A program made the position numbers and the translations under genes. Below, piece after piece: positions 46,947-55,238 of a stretch of DNA of 64,000 bases. The notes under the pieces were generated by a model. It was not told the origin of the DNA, did no database searches, and saw only the letters and a program-made list of their open reading frames with translations. Position 1 is the first letter of the stretch; every line of letters begins with the position of its first letter. Origin of the DNA: Halorubrum sodomense (GTDB lineage Archaea > Halobacteriota > Halobacteria > Halobacteriales > Haloferacaceae); NCBI RefSeq assembly GCF_900111935.1, contig NZ_FOYN01000001.1, positions 248,001 through 312,000 of the forward strand, written 5' to 3'.

Positions 46947-48365
46947 ATGGCAGTCGCCGCCCCAGTCCCCGACCTCGCCGACCGCGCGACCGACTGCGCC
47001 GACCGCCTGCGCGAGGCCGGCCGCGTGCTGCTCGCGTCGCACATCGACGCCGACGGGATCACGAGCGCCGCGATCGCCTCTACCGCGCTCGCCCGGGCCG
47101 GGATCGACCACGAGGTCGTCTTCGAGAAGCAGCTCGACGCCGACTCGATCGCCGGGATCGCCGCCCGCGAGTTCGACGTCGTCTGCTTCACCGACTTCGG
47201 CTCCGGCCAGCTCGACGCCATCGCCGACCACGAGGAGCGCGGCGACTTCGTCCCCGTCATCGCCGACCACCACCAGCCCGCGGACCGCGACACGCGCTAC
47301 CACCTCAACCCCCTGCTGGAGGGGATCGACGGCGCGAGCGAACTCTCCGGCGCCGGCGCGAGCTACCTCCTGGCCCGCGCGCTGGAGGGGCCCGACGGCG
47401 ACAACCGCGACCTCGCCGCGCTCGCGGTCGTCGGCGCGGTCGGCGACATGCAGGACTCCGACGGCGGCCTCGTCGGCGCCAACGAGTCGATCGTCGCCGA
47501 CGGCGTCGACGCGGGCGTCCTCGAGGCCCGGACCGACCTCGACCTGTACGGCAGACAGACCCGACCGCTCCCCAAGCTCTTGGAGTACGCCTCCGACGTG
47601 ACGATCCCGGGGATCTCGAACGACGAGGTGGGCGCTATCTCCTTCCTCACCGACCTCGACGTCGACGTGAAACGCGACGGGGAGTGGCGGCGCTGGGTCG
47701 ACCTCGACGCCGAGGAGCGGCGGACCCTCGCGTCGGCGCTGATGCGCCGCGCCGTGGCCTCCGGCGTCCCCTCCGACCGGGTCGAGGCGCTCGTCGGCAC
47801 CTCCTACACGCTGGTCGACGAGGAGCCCGGAACGGAGCTCCGAGATGTCAGCGAGTTCTCCACGCTGCTCAACGCGACCGCGCGCTACGAGCGCGGCGAC
47901 GTCGGACTCGCGGTGTGTCTCGGCGACCGCGGCGACGCGCTCGCGGAGGCGCGCCGGTTGCTCCGTACCCACCGGCAGAACCTCTCCGAGGGGCTCCAGT
48001 GGGTCAAAACCGAGGGCGTCACTCACGAGGAGCACCTCCAGTGGTTCGACGCCGGCTCGCGCATCCGCGAGACGATCGTCGGCATCGTCGCCGGGATGGC
48101 GGTCGGCTCGCCGGCGGTCGACCGCTCGAAGCCGGTGATCGCGTTCGCCGAGGAGAGCGCCGAGGAACTGAAGGTTTCCTCGCGCGGCTCGCACGGACTC
48201 GTCCGGCGCGGACTCGACCTCTCCGCGGTGATGCGCGAGGCGAGCCGGGCCGTCGGCGGCGACGGCGGGGGCCACGACGTGGCCGCGGGCGCGACGATCC
48301 CGACCGAGGAGCGCGACGCGTTCCTCGCCGAGGCGGACCGGATCGTCGGCGAGCAGCTCTCGTGA
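46947..48365 (+). CDS. DHH-family (RecJ-like) phosphoesterase/nuclease
   Basis: The 472-residue protein has the DHH domain: motif SHIDADGITSAAIA near residue 31, FTDFGSGQ, and VIADHHQPAD, with the metal-binding Asp and His residues intact. A DHHA1-like substrate domain follows, ending SRGSHGLVRRGLDLSAVMREA (in pattern) with GGHDVAAGATIP. Haloarchaea encode several RecJ-like proteins acting on single-stranded DNA or RNA. Which one this is cannot be told. It diverges from metY. Confidence 0.88.
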   Translation: MAVAAPVPDLADRATDCADRLREAGRVLLASHIDADGITSAAIASTALARAGIDHEVVFEKQLDADSIAGIAAREFDVVCFTDFGSGQLDAIADHEERGDFVPVIADHHQPADRDTRYHLNPLLEGIDGASELSGAGASYLLARALEGPDGDNRDLAALAVVGAVGDMQDSDGGLVGANESIVADGVDAGVLEARTDLDLYGRQTRPLPKLLEYASDVTIPGISNDEVGAISFLTDLDVDVKRDGEWRRWVDLDAEERRTLASALMRRAVASGVPSDRVEALVGTSYTLVDEEPGTELRDVSEFSTLLNATARYERGDVGLAVCLGDRGDALAEARRLLRTHRQNLSEGLQWVKTEGVTHEEHLQWFDAGSRIRETIVGIVAGMAVGSPAVDRSKPVIAFAEESAEELKVSSRGSHGLVRRGLDLSAVMREASRAVGGDGGGHDVAAGATIPTEERDAFLAEADRIVGEQLS

Positions 48366-48411
48366 GCCGGTCCGGCCGTCGCTCTGGAGCCCGAAGCGAC
48401 CCGTCCGCCCG

Positions 48412-48711
48412 TCACTTCAGCGTGGCGTAGGTCAGCAGCGAGACGGCGAGCAGCTCCAGCACGCTCATCGCGAGCACGACCCGTCCCACGAGCGGGTCCA
48501 TCGCGTACAGCGTCCGCATGTTCGCGAAGAAGAAGGCGACCGAGACCAGGTTCTCGACCAACAGCACGGCGCTGAAGCCCACCAGCCCCAACAGGAGCGT
48601 CGACCCGAACTCGCGGTAGTTGCGGATCCATACCGTCGCCAGCACCGCCAGCAGCGCGCTGTTGACGATCCCGATCAACACGGCGATCCCGGTCGGCGAC
48701 GCCGGGTTCAT
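48412..48711 (-). CDS. DUF7521-like three-helix membrane protein
   Basis: The 99-residue protein has three membrane helices. The first helix precedes NYREFGSTLLLGLVGF, and the second and third follow around a short acidic loop. It overlaps the HTH gene by 4 nt (ATGA), so the two are coupled. A similar small membrane protein is at 53136-53474, also beside an HTH gene. The role is unknown; signalling between membrane and regulator is an inference. Confidence 0.72.
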   Translation of the reverse strand: MNPASPTGIAVLIGIVNSALLAVLATVWIRNYREFGSTLLLGLVGFSAVLLVENLVSVAFFFANMRTLYAMDPLVGRVVLAMSVLELLAVSLLTYATLK

Positions 48712-48989
48712 TCGGCGTCCACCTCCGCGGTGATCTCCTCGAACGCCTCCGCGTGCTGCTCGAAGCGGTCGGTCAGGAAGTAGAGCTTCCCGTAGTCGTG
48801 GTCGCTCGGCTCGACGACGTCGTGGTCTTTCAACATTTCGAGGTGGTGGGTGATCGTGTTGTAATCGACGTCCAGTTCTTCCGCGAGCTCGTTCGCGTTC
48901 CGGGGGCGAGCGCGGAGCTCCCGGACGATCCGGACCCTGTTGGCGCCACCGCGGCTCGCGACGAACAGGTACCACAGGGCCTTCTTCAT
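48708..48989 (-). CDS. ArsR-like winged-helix regulator
   Basis: The 93-residue protein is a winged HTH: KKALWYLFVASRGGANRVRI, RARPRNANELAEELDVDYNTITHHLEML and HDVVEPSDHDYGKLYFLTDRF (parts). It lacks obvious metal ligands. It is translated with the small membrane protein downstream, and the pair probably works as one unit. Confidence 0.82.
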   Translation of the reverse strand: MKKALWYLFVASRGGANRVRIVRELRARPRNANELAEELDVDYNTITHHLEMLKDHDVVEPSDHDYGKLYFLTDRFEQHAEAFEEITAEVDAE

Positions 48990-49079
48990 CTAGCGTACTG
49001 GTGTGTCGAGTAGGCGCTGAAAGTCGTTTCGGCCGGGACGAAGCGGTCCGGACGCGCTCGCGGGACGGAGGGGGACGCG

Positions 49080-50597
49080 TCACCCGACGGTTCGGCGGAC
49101 CCACCCCGACGCGCCGCTCGGGACGGAGCCGGACGACTCCCGGGTCTGAAGGGTCCCCGTCCCGTCGGTCGCGCGGACGACGACCTCGTGCTCGCCGTCG
49201 GGGGCGAAGACGTGCCGCCACTGCCGCCAGACGTCCGCGTCGGGGAGCGGGGCGGAGAGCTCGGCGTCGGTCCACGAGTCGCCGCCGTCGGTCGACACCT
49301 CGACGCGCTCGATCCCGCGCGTCCCGGCGTAGGCGTGGCCGGCCAGCTCGATCCGACCGTCGTCGAGCTCCGTGATCCCCTCGTCCCAGAGCTTGGCGAC
49401 CGTCTTCACCTCGCCGGTCCCCTCCCAGCCGCGCTCCTCCCAGTAACCGTCGTCCTCGACGTTCAGCAGTTCGATCTCCGAGAGCCACTTCACGTTCGTC
49501 TCTCCCCAGTGACCCGGGATAAGCACCCGGACCGGGTGGCCGTGGCCGGTCGGGAGCTCCTTCCCGTTCATCCCCCACGCGAGGAACCCCTCGGCGAGCA
49601 CGTCGACCGGGAACTGGACGTAGTACCCGTCCTCGCCGCGCAACATCGCGCAGTTGCAGTCCCCCTGCGGGTCGACGGACTCGAGCAGCGGGCGGATCGG
49701 GGTCCCCGTCCAGACGGCGTTGTCCAGCTTGCGGCCGTTCAGGTCCTCGCCGACGCACCGCAGCGTCACCGCGCGGTGTTCGACGGGTCGGTCGATCAGC
49801 TCGTCGAAGGCGACCGTCCGCTCGCTTCCGGTTTCGCCGGTGAACGTCAGCGACCACTCGGCGGCCGTCACCTCCGGGTCGAACTCCGCGATGTCGACGT
49901 TGTAGAACTCCCCGATCGGGCTCACCAGCCCCTGGAGGCCGTCGCTTTCCAGCTCCAGCGAGGCCGAGTCGAGCTCCCGAAGCCGCGCGGCCGAGCCCTC
50001 GGACCGCGGGGCGTCGGCGAGGGGCTCGTCGTCCGTCGCGAACGACCGCCGGCCCACGGCGGCCGCGGCGACGAACCCGAGCGCCCCGGCGACGACCCCG
50101 AGGGTCCGGCGGCGCACCGCGTCCGCGACTGCCGACGAGTCCCCCTCGGTCGAGGCGTCGCTCTCGGACGGGACCGCGGACGGGGATAACCACCCGATCC
50201 CGACGACGGCCGCGGCGGGGAGCGCCGCGCCCAGCGCCCCCGCCGAGACGCCCGTCAGCCCGGCGGCGAGCAGCCAGGATCCGACGCCGGAGACCGCGGC
50301 ACCGGCGGCGCGGCGGTCGGTGCGCGTAGCGAGTCGAAGGCCCGCGAACGCGACCGCACCGAACAGCCCGACCGCGACCGCGAACGCCATGGCGATGTGA
50401 ATCAGGTGGCCCGCGTCGCCGAACGTCTCGATCGCGAACGTCACGATCGGCCCGGGCGTCAGGTTGACGACGGTCTGGTCGACGGGCCGGACGACGAACG
50501 ACGGCGTCCACCCCGTGACGAGGTACGAGCCGGCGACCGCGGCCGTGCCGGCCGCCGCCGCGAGGAGCCCGTCTCGGCGTTCGCTAACGCTGATCAT
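49080..50597 (-). CDS. Membrane-anchored sulfite-oxidase-family molybdoenzyme
   Basis: The 505-residue protein has about five membrane helices in its first 210 residues. The molybdopterin domain follows with conserved Cys281 in VTLRCVGEDLNG and later GHGHPVRVLIPGHWGETNVKW. A C-terminal Ig-like dimerisation domain includes AGTRGIERVEVSTDGGDSW. It probably oxidises a small substrate outside the membrane. ATG 50597 is chosen over an upstream start at 50684 because the extra codons include rare ones (CAA, GTA, AGG, TTA) and run into a broken gene. Confidence 0.9.
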   Translation of the reverse strand: MISVSERRDGLLAAAAGTAAVAGSYLVTGWTPSFVVRPVDQTVVNLTPGPIVTFAIETFGDAGHLIHIAMAFAVAVGLFGAVAFAGLRLATRTDRRAAGAAVSGVGSWLLAAGLTGVSAGALGAALPAAAVVGIGWLSPSAVPSESDASTEGDSSAVADAVRRRTLGVVAGALGFVAAAAVGRRSFATDDEPLADAPRSEGSAARLRELDSASLELESDGLQGLVSPIGEFYNVDIAEFDPEVTAAEWSLTFTGETGSERTVAFDELIDRPVEHRAVTLRCVGEDLNGRKLDNAVWTGTPIRPLLESVDPQGDCNCAMLRGEDGYYVQFPVDVLAEGFLAWGMNGKELPTGHGHPVRVLIPGHWGETNVKWLSEIELLNVEDDGYWEERGWEGTGEVKTVAKLWDEGITELDDGRIELAGHAYAGTRGIERVEVSTDGGDSWTDAELSAPLPDADVWRQWRHVFAPDGEHEVVVRATDGTGTLQTRESSGSVPSGASGWVRRTVG

Positions 50598-50928
50598 GGA
50601 TAACCTCTGGGTTACAGTCACTTGAACCACGTCCTCGACGGCCGGGTACTCGTGGCCGTCGTCGATCTCGCTCAGTCGGCGCACGGTGCCGCCCTCGTCG
50701 ACGCCCTAGTCGGGAGCGTCCTGCGCGGGGGCCTGGTCGGGAGCGTCCTGCGCGGGAGCCTGGTCGGGGACGGTTCCCGGAGCCCCCGCGTTCGGCTCCG
50801 TCTCCGCGGCCCGTCCCGTCACTCGCCTCTCCGTCGCTTCCGCCTTCGCCGAGGCGACCGGCGAGCGTCGGCGCCGCGAGTCCCCCGCTCGTCGCCAGGA
50901 CCCGTCGCCGCGTGTCTCGTCCCGTCAT
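50598..50928 (-). pseudogene. Degraded Tat-signal protein gene upstream of the molybdoenzyme
   Basis: From ATG 50928 the frame encodes TGRDTRRRVLATSGGLAAP, a good Tat signal start, with a TCTATATCC box about 27 nt upstream. Further on the first frame becomes Arg/Gly-rich and unlike a halophile protein. The neighbouring frame reads AETEPNAGAPGTVPDQAPAQ, with an 8-residue repeat DQAPAQDAP-like, and then hits TAG where the repeat predicts CAG. One frameshift and one nonsense change would explain this. It could instead be a short intact secreted protein. Confidence 0.45.
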
Positions 50929-50934
50929 GGTCAC

Positions 50935-51129
50935 GGCGAGGTCCGCGACGGGGATATAGATTTTTCAACTACCGGACAAATTCGGTGCGGAGTCGGGGCG
51001 AGGTTCGTTCAGACTTCGTTCGGTATCCCGCCGCGGTCGGCGGTTCGCTGCGATCGCTCGACGCCGTCGTCGACGGAACGCGGTGACACCGAAACCGACG
51101 GGAGCCGTGTCGAGCCGAACGACGCCGCG
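50935..51129. other. Gap between HalX regulator and the broken gene
   Basis: About 195 nt with the promoter TCTATATCC (minus strand, 50953-50962) and otherwise nothing I can assign. Confidence 0.4.
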
Positions 51130-51693
51130 TCAGGCCTCGCCGAGGTCGCGGAACATCGCGCGGTAATCGTCGGTCGACAGCGACTCGCCGAGGTCGTCGA
51201 TGTCGGCGTCCAACTCCTCCAAGCGCTCGACGAGGTCGGCGTACGCCTCGTTCCCCTCGCGCTGTGCGGCCGGCTTCTGCGAACTGAGCACGGCGCGCTT
51301 GCTGGCGAGCGCGGCGGCCTCCTGGACGAGGTCGTCGTACTCGCTGCGGGTCAGGAGGGTGTCGATGGCCGCGAGCAGCTTCGATCGGCTCACCGGCTTG
51401 GTGAGATAGAGGTCGAACCCCATGTCGATGATGTCGAAGTCGGGTTCGACCGCGGTGACCATCGCCACCCGGCAGTCGTACCCCTCCCCGCGGATGTATT
51501 CCAAGACGTCGTCGCCGCTTCCGTCCGGCAGCCGGCGGTCGAGGAGGACCACGTCGACGGCGGCGTCGACCCGGTCGATCGCCTCGGCGGCGGTCTCGGT
51601 GACGTCGACGGCGTACCGCTCCTCTAAGAAGCCGGCGTACAGCGCCGCGATGTCGGGCTCGTCCTCGACGACGAGTATCGACGGGTCGCTCAC
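51130..51693 (-). CDS. Response regulator with HalX domain
   Basis: The 187-residue protein has a receiver domain (ILVVEDEPDIAALY, phospho-acceptor Asp52 in VVLLDRRLPDG, and Lys in YLTKPVSRSKL). It is followed by a HalX domain (LTRSEYDDLVQEAAALASKRAVL, in pattern). HalX is a haloarchaeal helical output or dimerisation domain. GTG 51693 is chosen because the receiver fold begins directly after it; the longer frame adds Arg-rich codons. It diverges from the KaiC-like gene. Confidence 0.87.
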   Translation of the reverse strand: MSDPSILVVEDEPDIAALYAGFLEERYAVDVTETAAEAIDRVDAAVDVVLLDRRLPDGSGDDVLEYIRGEGYDCRVAMVTAVEPDFDIIDMGFDLYLTKPVSRSKLLAAIDTLLTRSEYDDLVQEAAALASKRAVLSSQKPAAQREGNEAYADLVERLEELDADIDDLGESLSTDDYRAMFRDLGEA

Positions 51694-51799
51694 CGTCGAC
51701 CACCGTCGACAGCGACGAGGCACGCTTCACCGGGCATACACGAACGAGCGGCATGTCGAGAGATAAAACTGTCGCCGTGCGTTCGGCCGATGCGCTGAA

Positions 51800-51813
51800 C
51801 CGTCTTTTATATA
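51800..51813 (+). promoter_or_regulatory. TATA box of KaiC-like gene
   Basis: TTTTATATACT at about 51803-51813 lies 25-35 nt before ATG 51838, the best match to a haloarchaeal TATA box in this part of the window. Confidence 0.6.
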
Positions 51814-51837
51814 CTCCGACCGCCAAAGGGGAGACGA

Positions 51838-52569
51838 ATGTCAGAACTCGTCTCCACCGGGGTCGAGGGGCTCGACTCCATCCTCACCGGCGGCATCACC
51901 GAGCGGTCGACGGTCCTCGTCTCCGGGAACCCGGGCACCGGCAAGAGCATCTTCGGAATCCAGTACCTCCATCACGGCGTCTCAGAACACGACGAGCGCG
52001 GCGTCTACGTCTCCTTCGAGGAGGACGAGGCCGACATCCGCGGCGCGGCCGAGTCCGTCGGCTTCGAGGGGTTCGACGAGATGGTCGACGACGGCGACAT
52101 CGTCATCTTGGACAAACGCGAGATGCTTCGGGAGACCGACTTCTCGACCGCGGTCGACCGCCTGCTCGACACCGTCGAGGACGGCGAGTTCGACCGGCTC
52201 GTCCTCGACTCGCTGTCGATGTTCCAGCTGTTCTTCGACGCCGAACAGGAGAAGCGCACGTACCTGCTGAAGTTCTCGGACATCCTCAAGGCCAACGGGC
52301 TCACCTCGCTGCTCATCAACGAGCAGGGCGCCGTCTTCCCCGACACCGAGGTCGGCTTGGAGAACTTCCTCACCGACGGGAACATCTACTTCATCCAGAC
52401 GCCGACCGACTCCGGCGTCAACCGCTACGTCTGGGTGGCGAAGATGCGGAAACAGGACATCGACACCGACATCTTCCCGATGGAGATCGGCCAGGGCGGG
52501 ATCACGGTCCACGAGCGCGCGGGCGGCTTCTCGATGATGGGCGGCTCCGACGACCAGCCGTCGTTCTGA
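51838..52569 (+). CDS. KaiC-like RecA-superfamily ATPase (single domain)
   Basis: The 243-residue protein has one KaiC/Rad55-type domain: TGVEGLDSILTGG, Walker A SGNPGTGKS near residue 31, YVSFEEDEADIRGAAE, Walker B RLVLDSLSMF and the C-terminal ITVHERAGG. Single-domain KaiC-like proteins near archaellum genes have been linked to motility control in Haloferax (CirA); whether this is its orthologue is an inference from position 2 kb before the archaellins. It lies between a HalX regulator and an HTH gene. Confidence 0.85.
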   Translation: MSELVSTGVEGLDSILTGGITERSTVLVSGNPGTGKSIFGIQYLHHGVSEHDERGVYVSFEEDEADIRGAAESVGFEGFDEMVDDGDIVILDKREMLRETDFSTAVDRLLDTVEDGEFDRLVLDSLSMFQLFFDAEQEKRTYLLKFSDILKANGLTSLLINEQGAVFPDTEVGLENFLTDGNIYFIQTPTDSGVNRYVWVAKMRKQDIDTDIFPMEIGQGGITVHERAGGFSMMGGSDDQPSF

Positions 52570-52611
52570 CTCGCTCGCCTTCCGCTTCGGTTCGGCGAGA
52601 CCGCGCCGCGG

Positions 52612-52950
52612 TCAGTCCCCGGACGAGAGGTCGCGCCAGACGTCGTCGAGGCGGTTCTTCACCGCCGACCGCTCCTCGACCTCGATGGTGAGCCCGTCGC
52701 GGAAGTCGACCTCGACGCCGTCGACCTTCCGGCGGTACACCTTCACGCGCCGGTGTTCGTCGGAGAGCGGTCGGTCGTGTAGCTCGAGGAGGTCCGCTTC
52801 CTCTAACTCGTTGATCCGTCGGTAACACGTCGCGATCGGGACGTCCAACTGGTCGCTGAGGTCCTGCGCCGACTTCGCGTCGCCCGTCGCCGTCAGGATC
52901 TCCGTGTTGTATTTGTTACCGAGTACGGTGATCAGATCGTCCCCCACCAT
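52612..52950 (-). CDS. Winged-helix transcription regulator
   Basis: The 112-residue protein starts VGDDLITVLGNKYNTEILTA and has a winged HTH (AQDLSDQLDVPIATCYRRINELEEADLLEL, in pattern). A C-terminal beta region follows with KVYRRKVDGVEVDFRDG. It converges with the KaiC-like gene and diverges from the small membrane protein at 53136. A TATAATGG stretch near 52980 is the likely promoter. Confidence 0.83.
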   Translation of the reverse strand: MVGDDLITVLGNKYNTEILTATGDAKSAQDLSDQLDVPIATCYRRINELEEADLLELHDRPLSDEHRRVKVYRRKVDGVEVDFRDGLTIEVEERSAVKNRLDDVWRDLSSGD

Positions 52951-53135
52951 TCACGTTATCGAGATTGATTTCTTTGGTTTATAATGGTACCGGTGGTCGA
53001 CTCGATTGCCGAATGTCTCTATTCGACGTGCGGGAGGGGACCGCGACCGGTTCGGCGCTCCGCCCCGCGGAACCGTGTTATCGCCGCTGATACCCGCCAC
53101 CGTGGGTTTATTATCCGCGTTCCAGCAGGGCGTGT

Positions 53136-53474
53136 ATGGAACTCATCGAGGGGTTGTACCTGATGACGACCACCGTGTTGGCCGGCGCGAGCGTGACGCT
53201 CGTCGCGTTCGCGGTCGCGGCGTACCGCTCGTCCGGCCGCACGGCGATGGCGTACCTGGCGGTCGGTTTCGGGCTCGTCGTCGTCGCGGCGGTCGGCACG
53301 CCCGCGGCCGCCTTCCGGACGGGATTCGGCAACGCGGAGGCGCTACTCCTCGTCAACACCGGGTTGATCGCGGCGTCGATGGCACTCGTCGCGGGGAGCC
53401 TCGCGGTCTACGAACCGGGGACGCAGGAGTTCGTGATACCCGAGTCGGAGCTGTCACGACTGCGCGACCGCTGA
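53136..53474 (+). CDS. DUF7521-like small membrane protein
   Basis: The 112-residue protein has three membrane helices, with AAYRSSGRTAMAYLAVGFGLVVV resembling the corresponding part of the 48412-48711 protein (aligned on Tyr-Arg, Gly and Gly-Phe). The C-terminus (EPGTQEFVIPESELSRLRDR) is cytosolic. It starts opposite the winged-helix gene, so the two share a promoter region. GTTTATTATCC lies about 28-32 nt before the start. Confidence 0.75.
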   Translation: MELIEGLYLMTTTVLAGASVTLVAFAVAAYRSSGRTAMAYLAVGFGLVVVAAVGTPAAAFRTGFGNAEALLLVNTGLIAASMALVAGSLAVYEPGTQEFVIPESELSRLRDR

Positions 53475-53722
53475 GCTGGACGCGACCCGGCCAGTCCGGA
53501 CCGGGACGACTTCGCTACCCCCGCGTGGATGTCGAACCGATCCCGAACTTATTCGTCCGCGAACGAGCCGATAACGCCCCTCCCCGACGGCCTTTTGATT
53601 TCCCGCCACGTAGCGATCCCGATGACGGATCGCCGCCGGAACGAGTGCGTGGACGCGGGCGTGCGGGCGGCTCCGCGACCGGACCGACCCGCCGACCCAC
53701 CTCGGTGTTCGGGGCCACCGCG
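53475..53722. other. Gap with no recognised gene
   Basis: About 250 nt with no supported gene. CTTTTGATTTCC near 53591-53602 may be a promoter element, but it is over 120 nt from the next start. Confidence 0.3.
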
Positions 53723-54313
53723 ATGACGACCGCCGACGCCCACGCCGACCGCTCGACGGTCGCTCGGCTCTCGGATCTCATCGCGCGCGCCGGCGTCGGT
53801 GCTGGAGTCACGATGCTCGTGAGCGTCCTGCCGGTCGTCGGCCTGATCGCGCCCGCGGTCGGCGCCGGCGTGGCGAGCTGGACCGACGAGTCCGAGACGC
53901 CTCGCGGCCCGCGGATCGGCGCCGCGACGGGCGCGCTGGTCGCGCTGCTGTCGCTGCCGCTGACGTTCTTCGCGGTCTGGATCGCCGCCGCGGTGTCGCC
54001 GGCGGCGACGGTTGGCGTCCTCGCGCTCACGCTGTTCGGCGCGGCGTACGTCGTCGGCAGCGGCGCGCTCGGCGGGTACCTCGCGGATCGGATCGCGGCG
54101 GAGCGCGACGCGTCTCGTTCGGGCGCCGATCGCGTGGAACCGACGACCCCGGTCGAGCGGCTCAAACACCGCTACGTCGAGGGCGAACTCACCGACGCGG
54201 AGTTCGAGCGACGTCTCGACCGACTGCTGGCCGCCGACCGCGAGCGGGACCGCTCCGAAGTGCGGTCACAGTCTGAACCGGCGAACTCGAAGACGCGCGA
54301 ACGCGAACGCTGA
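53723..54313 (+). CDS. DUF5518-like membrane protein with SHOCT motif
   Basis: The 196-residue protein has about three or four membrane helices (residues 20-135), rich in Gly and Ala, as in DUF5518 proteins. The C-terminal SHOCT-like motif reads VERLKHRYVEGELTDAEFERRLDRLL in pattern. The tail is highly charged. The start ATG 53723 is chosen because upstream frame is not protein-like. The function is unknown. Confidence 0.77.
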   Translation: MTTADAHADRSTVARLSDLIARAGVGAGVTMLVSVLPVVGLIAPAVGAGVASWTDESETPRGPRIGAATGALVALLSLPLTFFAVWIAAAVSPAATVGVLALTLFGAAYVVGSGALGGYLADRIAAERDASRSGADRVEPTTPVERLKHRYVEGELTDAEFERRLDRLLAADRERDRSEVRSQSEPANSKTRERER

Positions 54314-54639
54314 CGAGCCTCCAAACTCCTGACGCGGACGCGTGGCCTGACCCGCGAGACGCTCTCCCTACCGATTTGATCGGTGATTCGCCCCGTCACC
54401 GACTGTCCGACATCGAAACGCGCTATTCGCCCGTTCGTTGTTCCCAGCAGATCCAAATTTGATACCGACGCAGAGATTTCGTTAATATATTCTGTAACTA
54501 AGTCTATACAAATAACACCAAAATCGCAAGAAGACAGATGTTTATCAGCCTAGATAACCGGAGACGTAATCTTAAGTAGGAATTCCCCATCGCTACCGAT
54601 AACGCCCGCCGGGCAGGCCGGGGGCCGACGCAACACACA
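54314..54639 (+). promoter_or_regulatory. AT-rich promoter region of the archaellin genes
   Basis: This 326-nt gap is the most AT-rich stretch of the locus (about 54455-54590: GTTAATATATTC, TCTATACAAATAAC, TGTTTATCAG, TAATCTTAAG). At least three TATA-like elements are possible, the nearest ending about 63 nt before ATG 54640, which implies a leader of some 30-40 nt. A GC hairpin (gcccgccgggc) lies within that leader. No gene is supported in it. Confidence 0.5.
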
Positions 54640-55236
54640 ATGTTCGAAACCATACTGGACGAGGAAGAGCGCGGGCAAGTGGGGATCGGGACCCTCATCG
54701 TGTTCATCGCGATGGTGCTGGTGGCGGCGATTGCCGCCGGCGTCCTGATCAACACGGCCGGCTTCCTCCAGACGCAGGCGGAAGCAACGGGCGAAGAGAG
54801 TACGAGTCAGGTCTCCGACCGGCTTCAGGTCGTGAGCACCTCCGGGAACGTGACTGAGAACGGAAGTACGGGGAACTACGTCGTTGACAACGTCACCTTT
54901 GTCGTCGCGAAAGCGCCTGGTGCTGGGCTGGTTGACTTAGGGGAAACTACCGTCCAAGTTATCGGTCAAGATGGTCAGAATAGTACTCAGCTCGGGGATC
55001 TCAATGCTGACATTGAGAATGTTCTCGGTGTTAATAACGATGTTCTAACTGACAACAGTGATCGCGCTGCGGTTCACATTAACTTCTCCGCCCCTGGTGA
55101 CTTCGCTAACTACAACCTTCTTGAACCTGGACACAGGATGAGTGTCACATTCACGACACCATCTGGTGCGTCCACAACGAAAGAAATTCGCGTCCCGACG
55201 ACGCTCACGCAGGATCAGGACTCGGTGAGGCTGTAA
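54640..55236 (+). CDS. arlA1: Archaellin (type III signal peptide), first copy
   Basis: The 198-residue filament protein has a class III signal: a short charged leader [12 protein letters not shown] cleaved before QVGIGTL, followed by the hydrophobic assembly helix [18 protein letters not shown]. The outer domain (from about residue 50) differs from the second copy and has more AT-rich codons. Two nt separate its stop from the second archaellin start. Confidence 0.93.
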   Translation: MFETILDEEERGQVGIGTLIVFIAMVLVAAIAAGVLINTAGFLQTQAEATGEESTSQVSDRLQVVSTSGNVTENGSTGNYVVDNVTFVVAKAPGAGLVDLGETTVQVIGQDGQNSTQLGDLNADIENVLGVNNDVLTDNSDRAAVHINFSAPGDFANYNLLEPGHRMSVTFTTPSGASTTKEIRVPTTLTQDQDSVRL

Positions 55237-55238
55237 CA

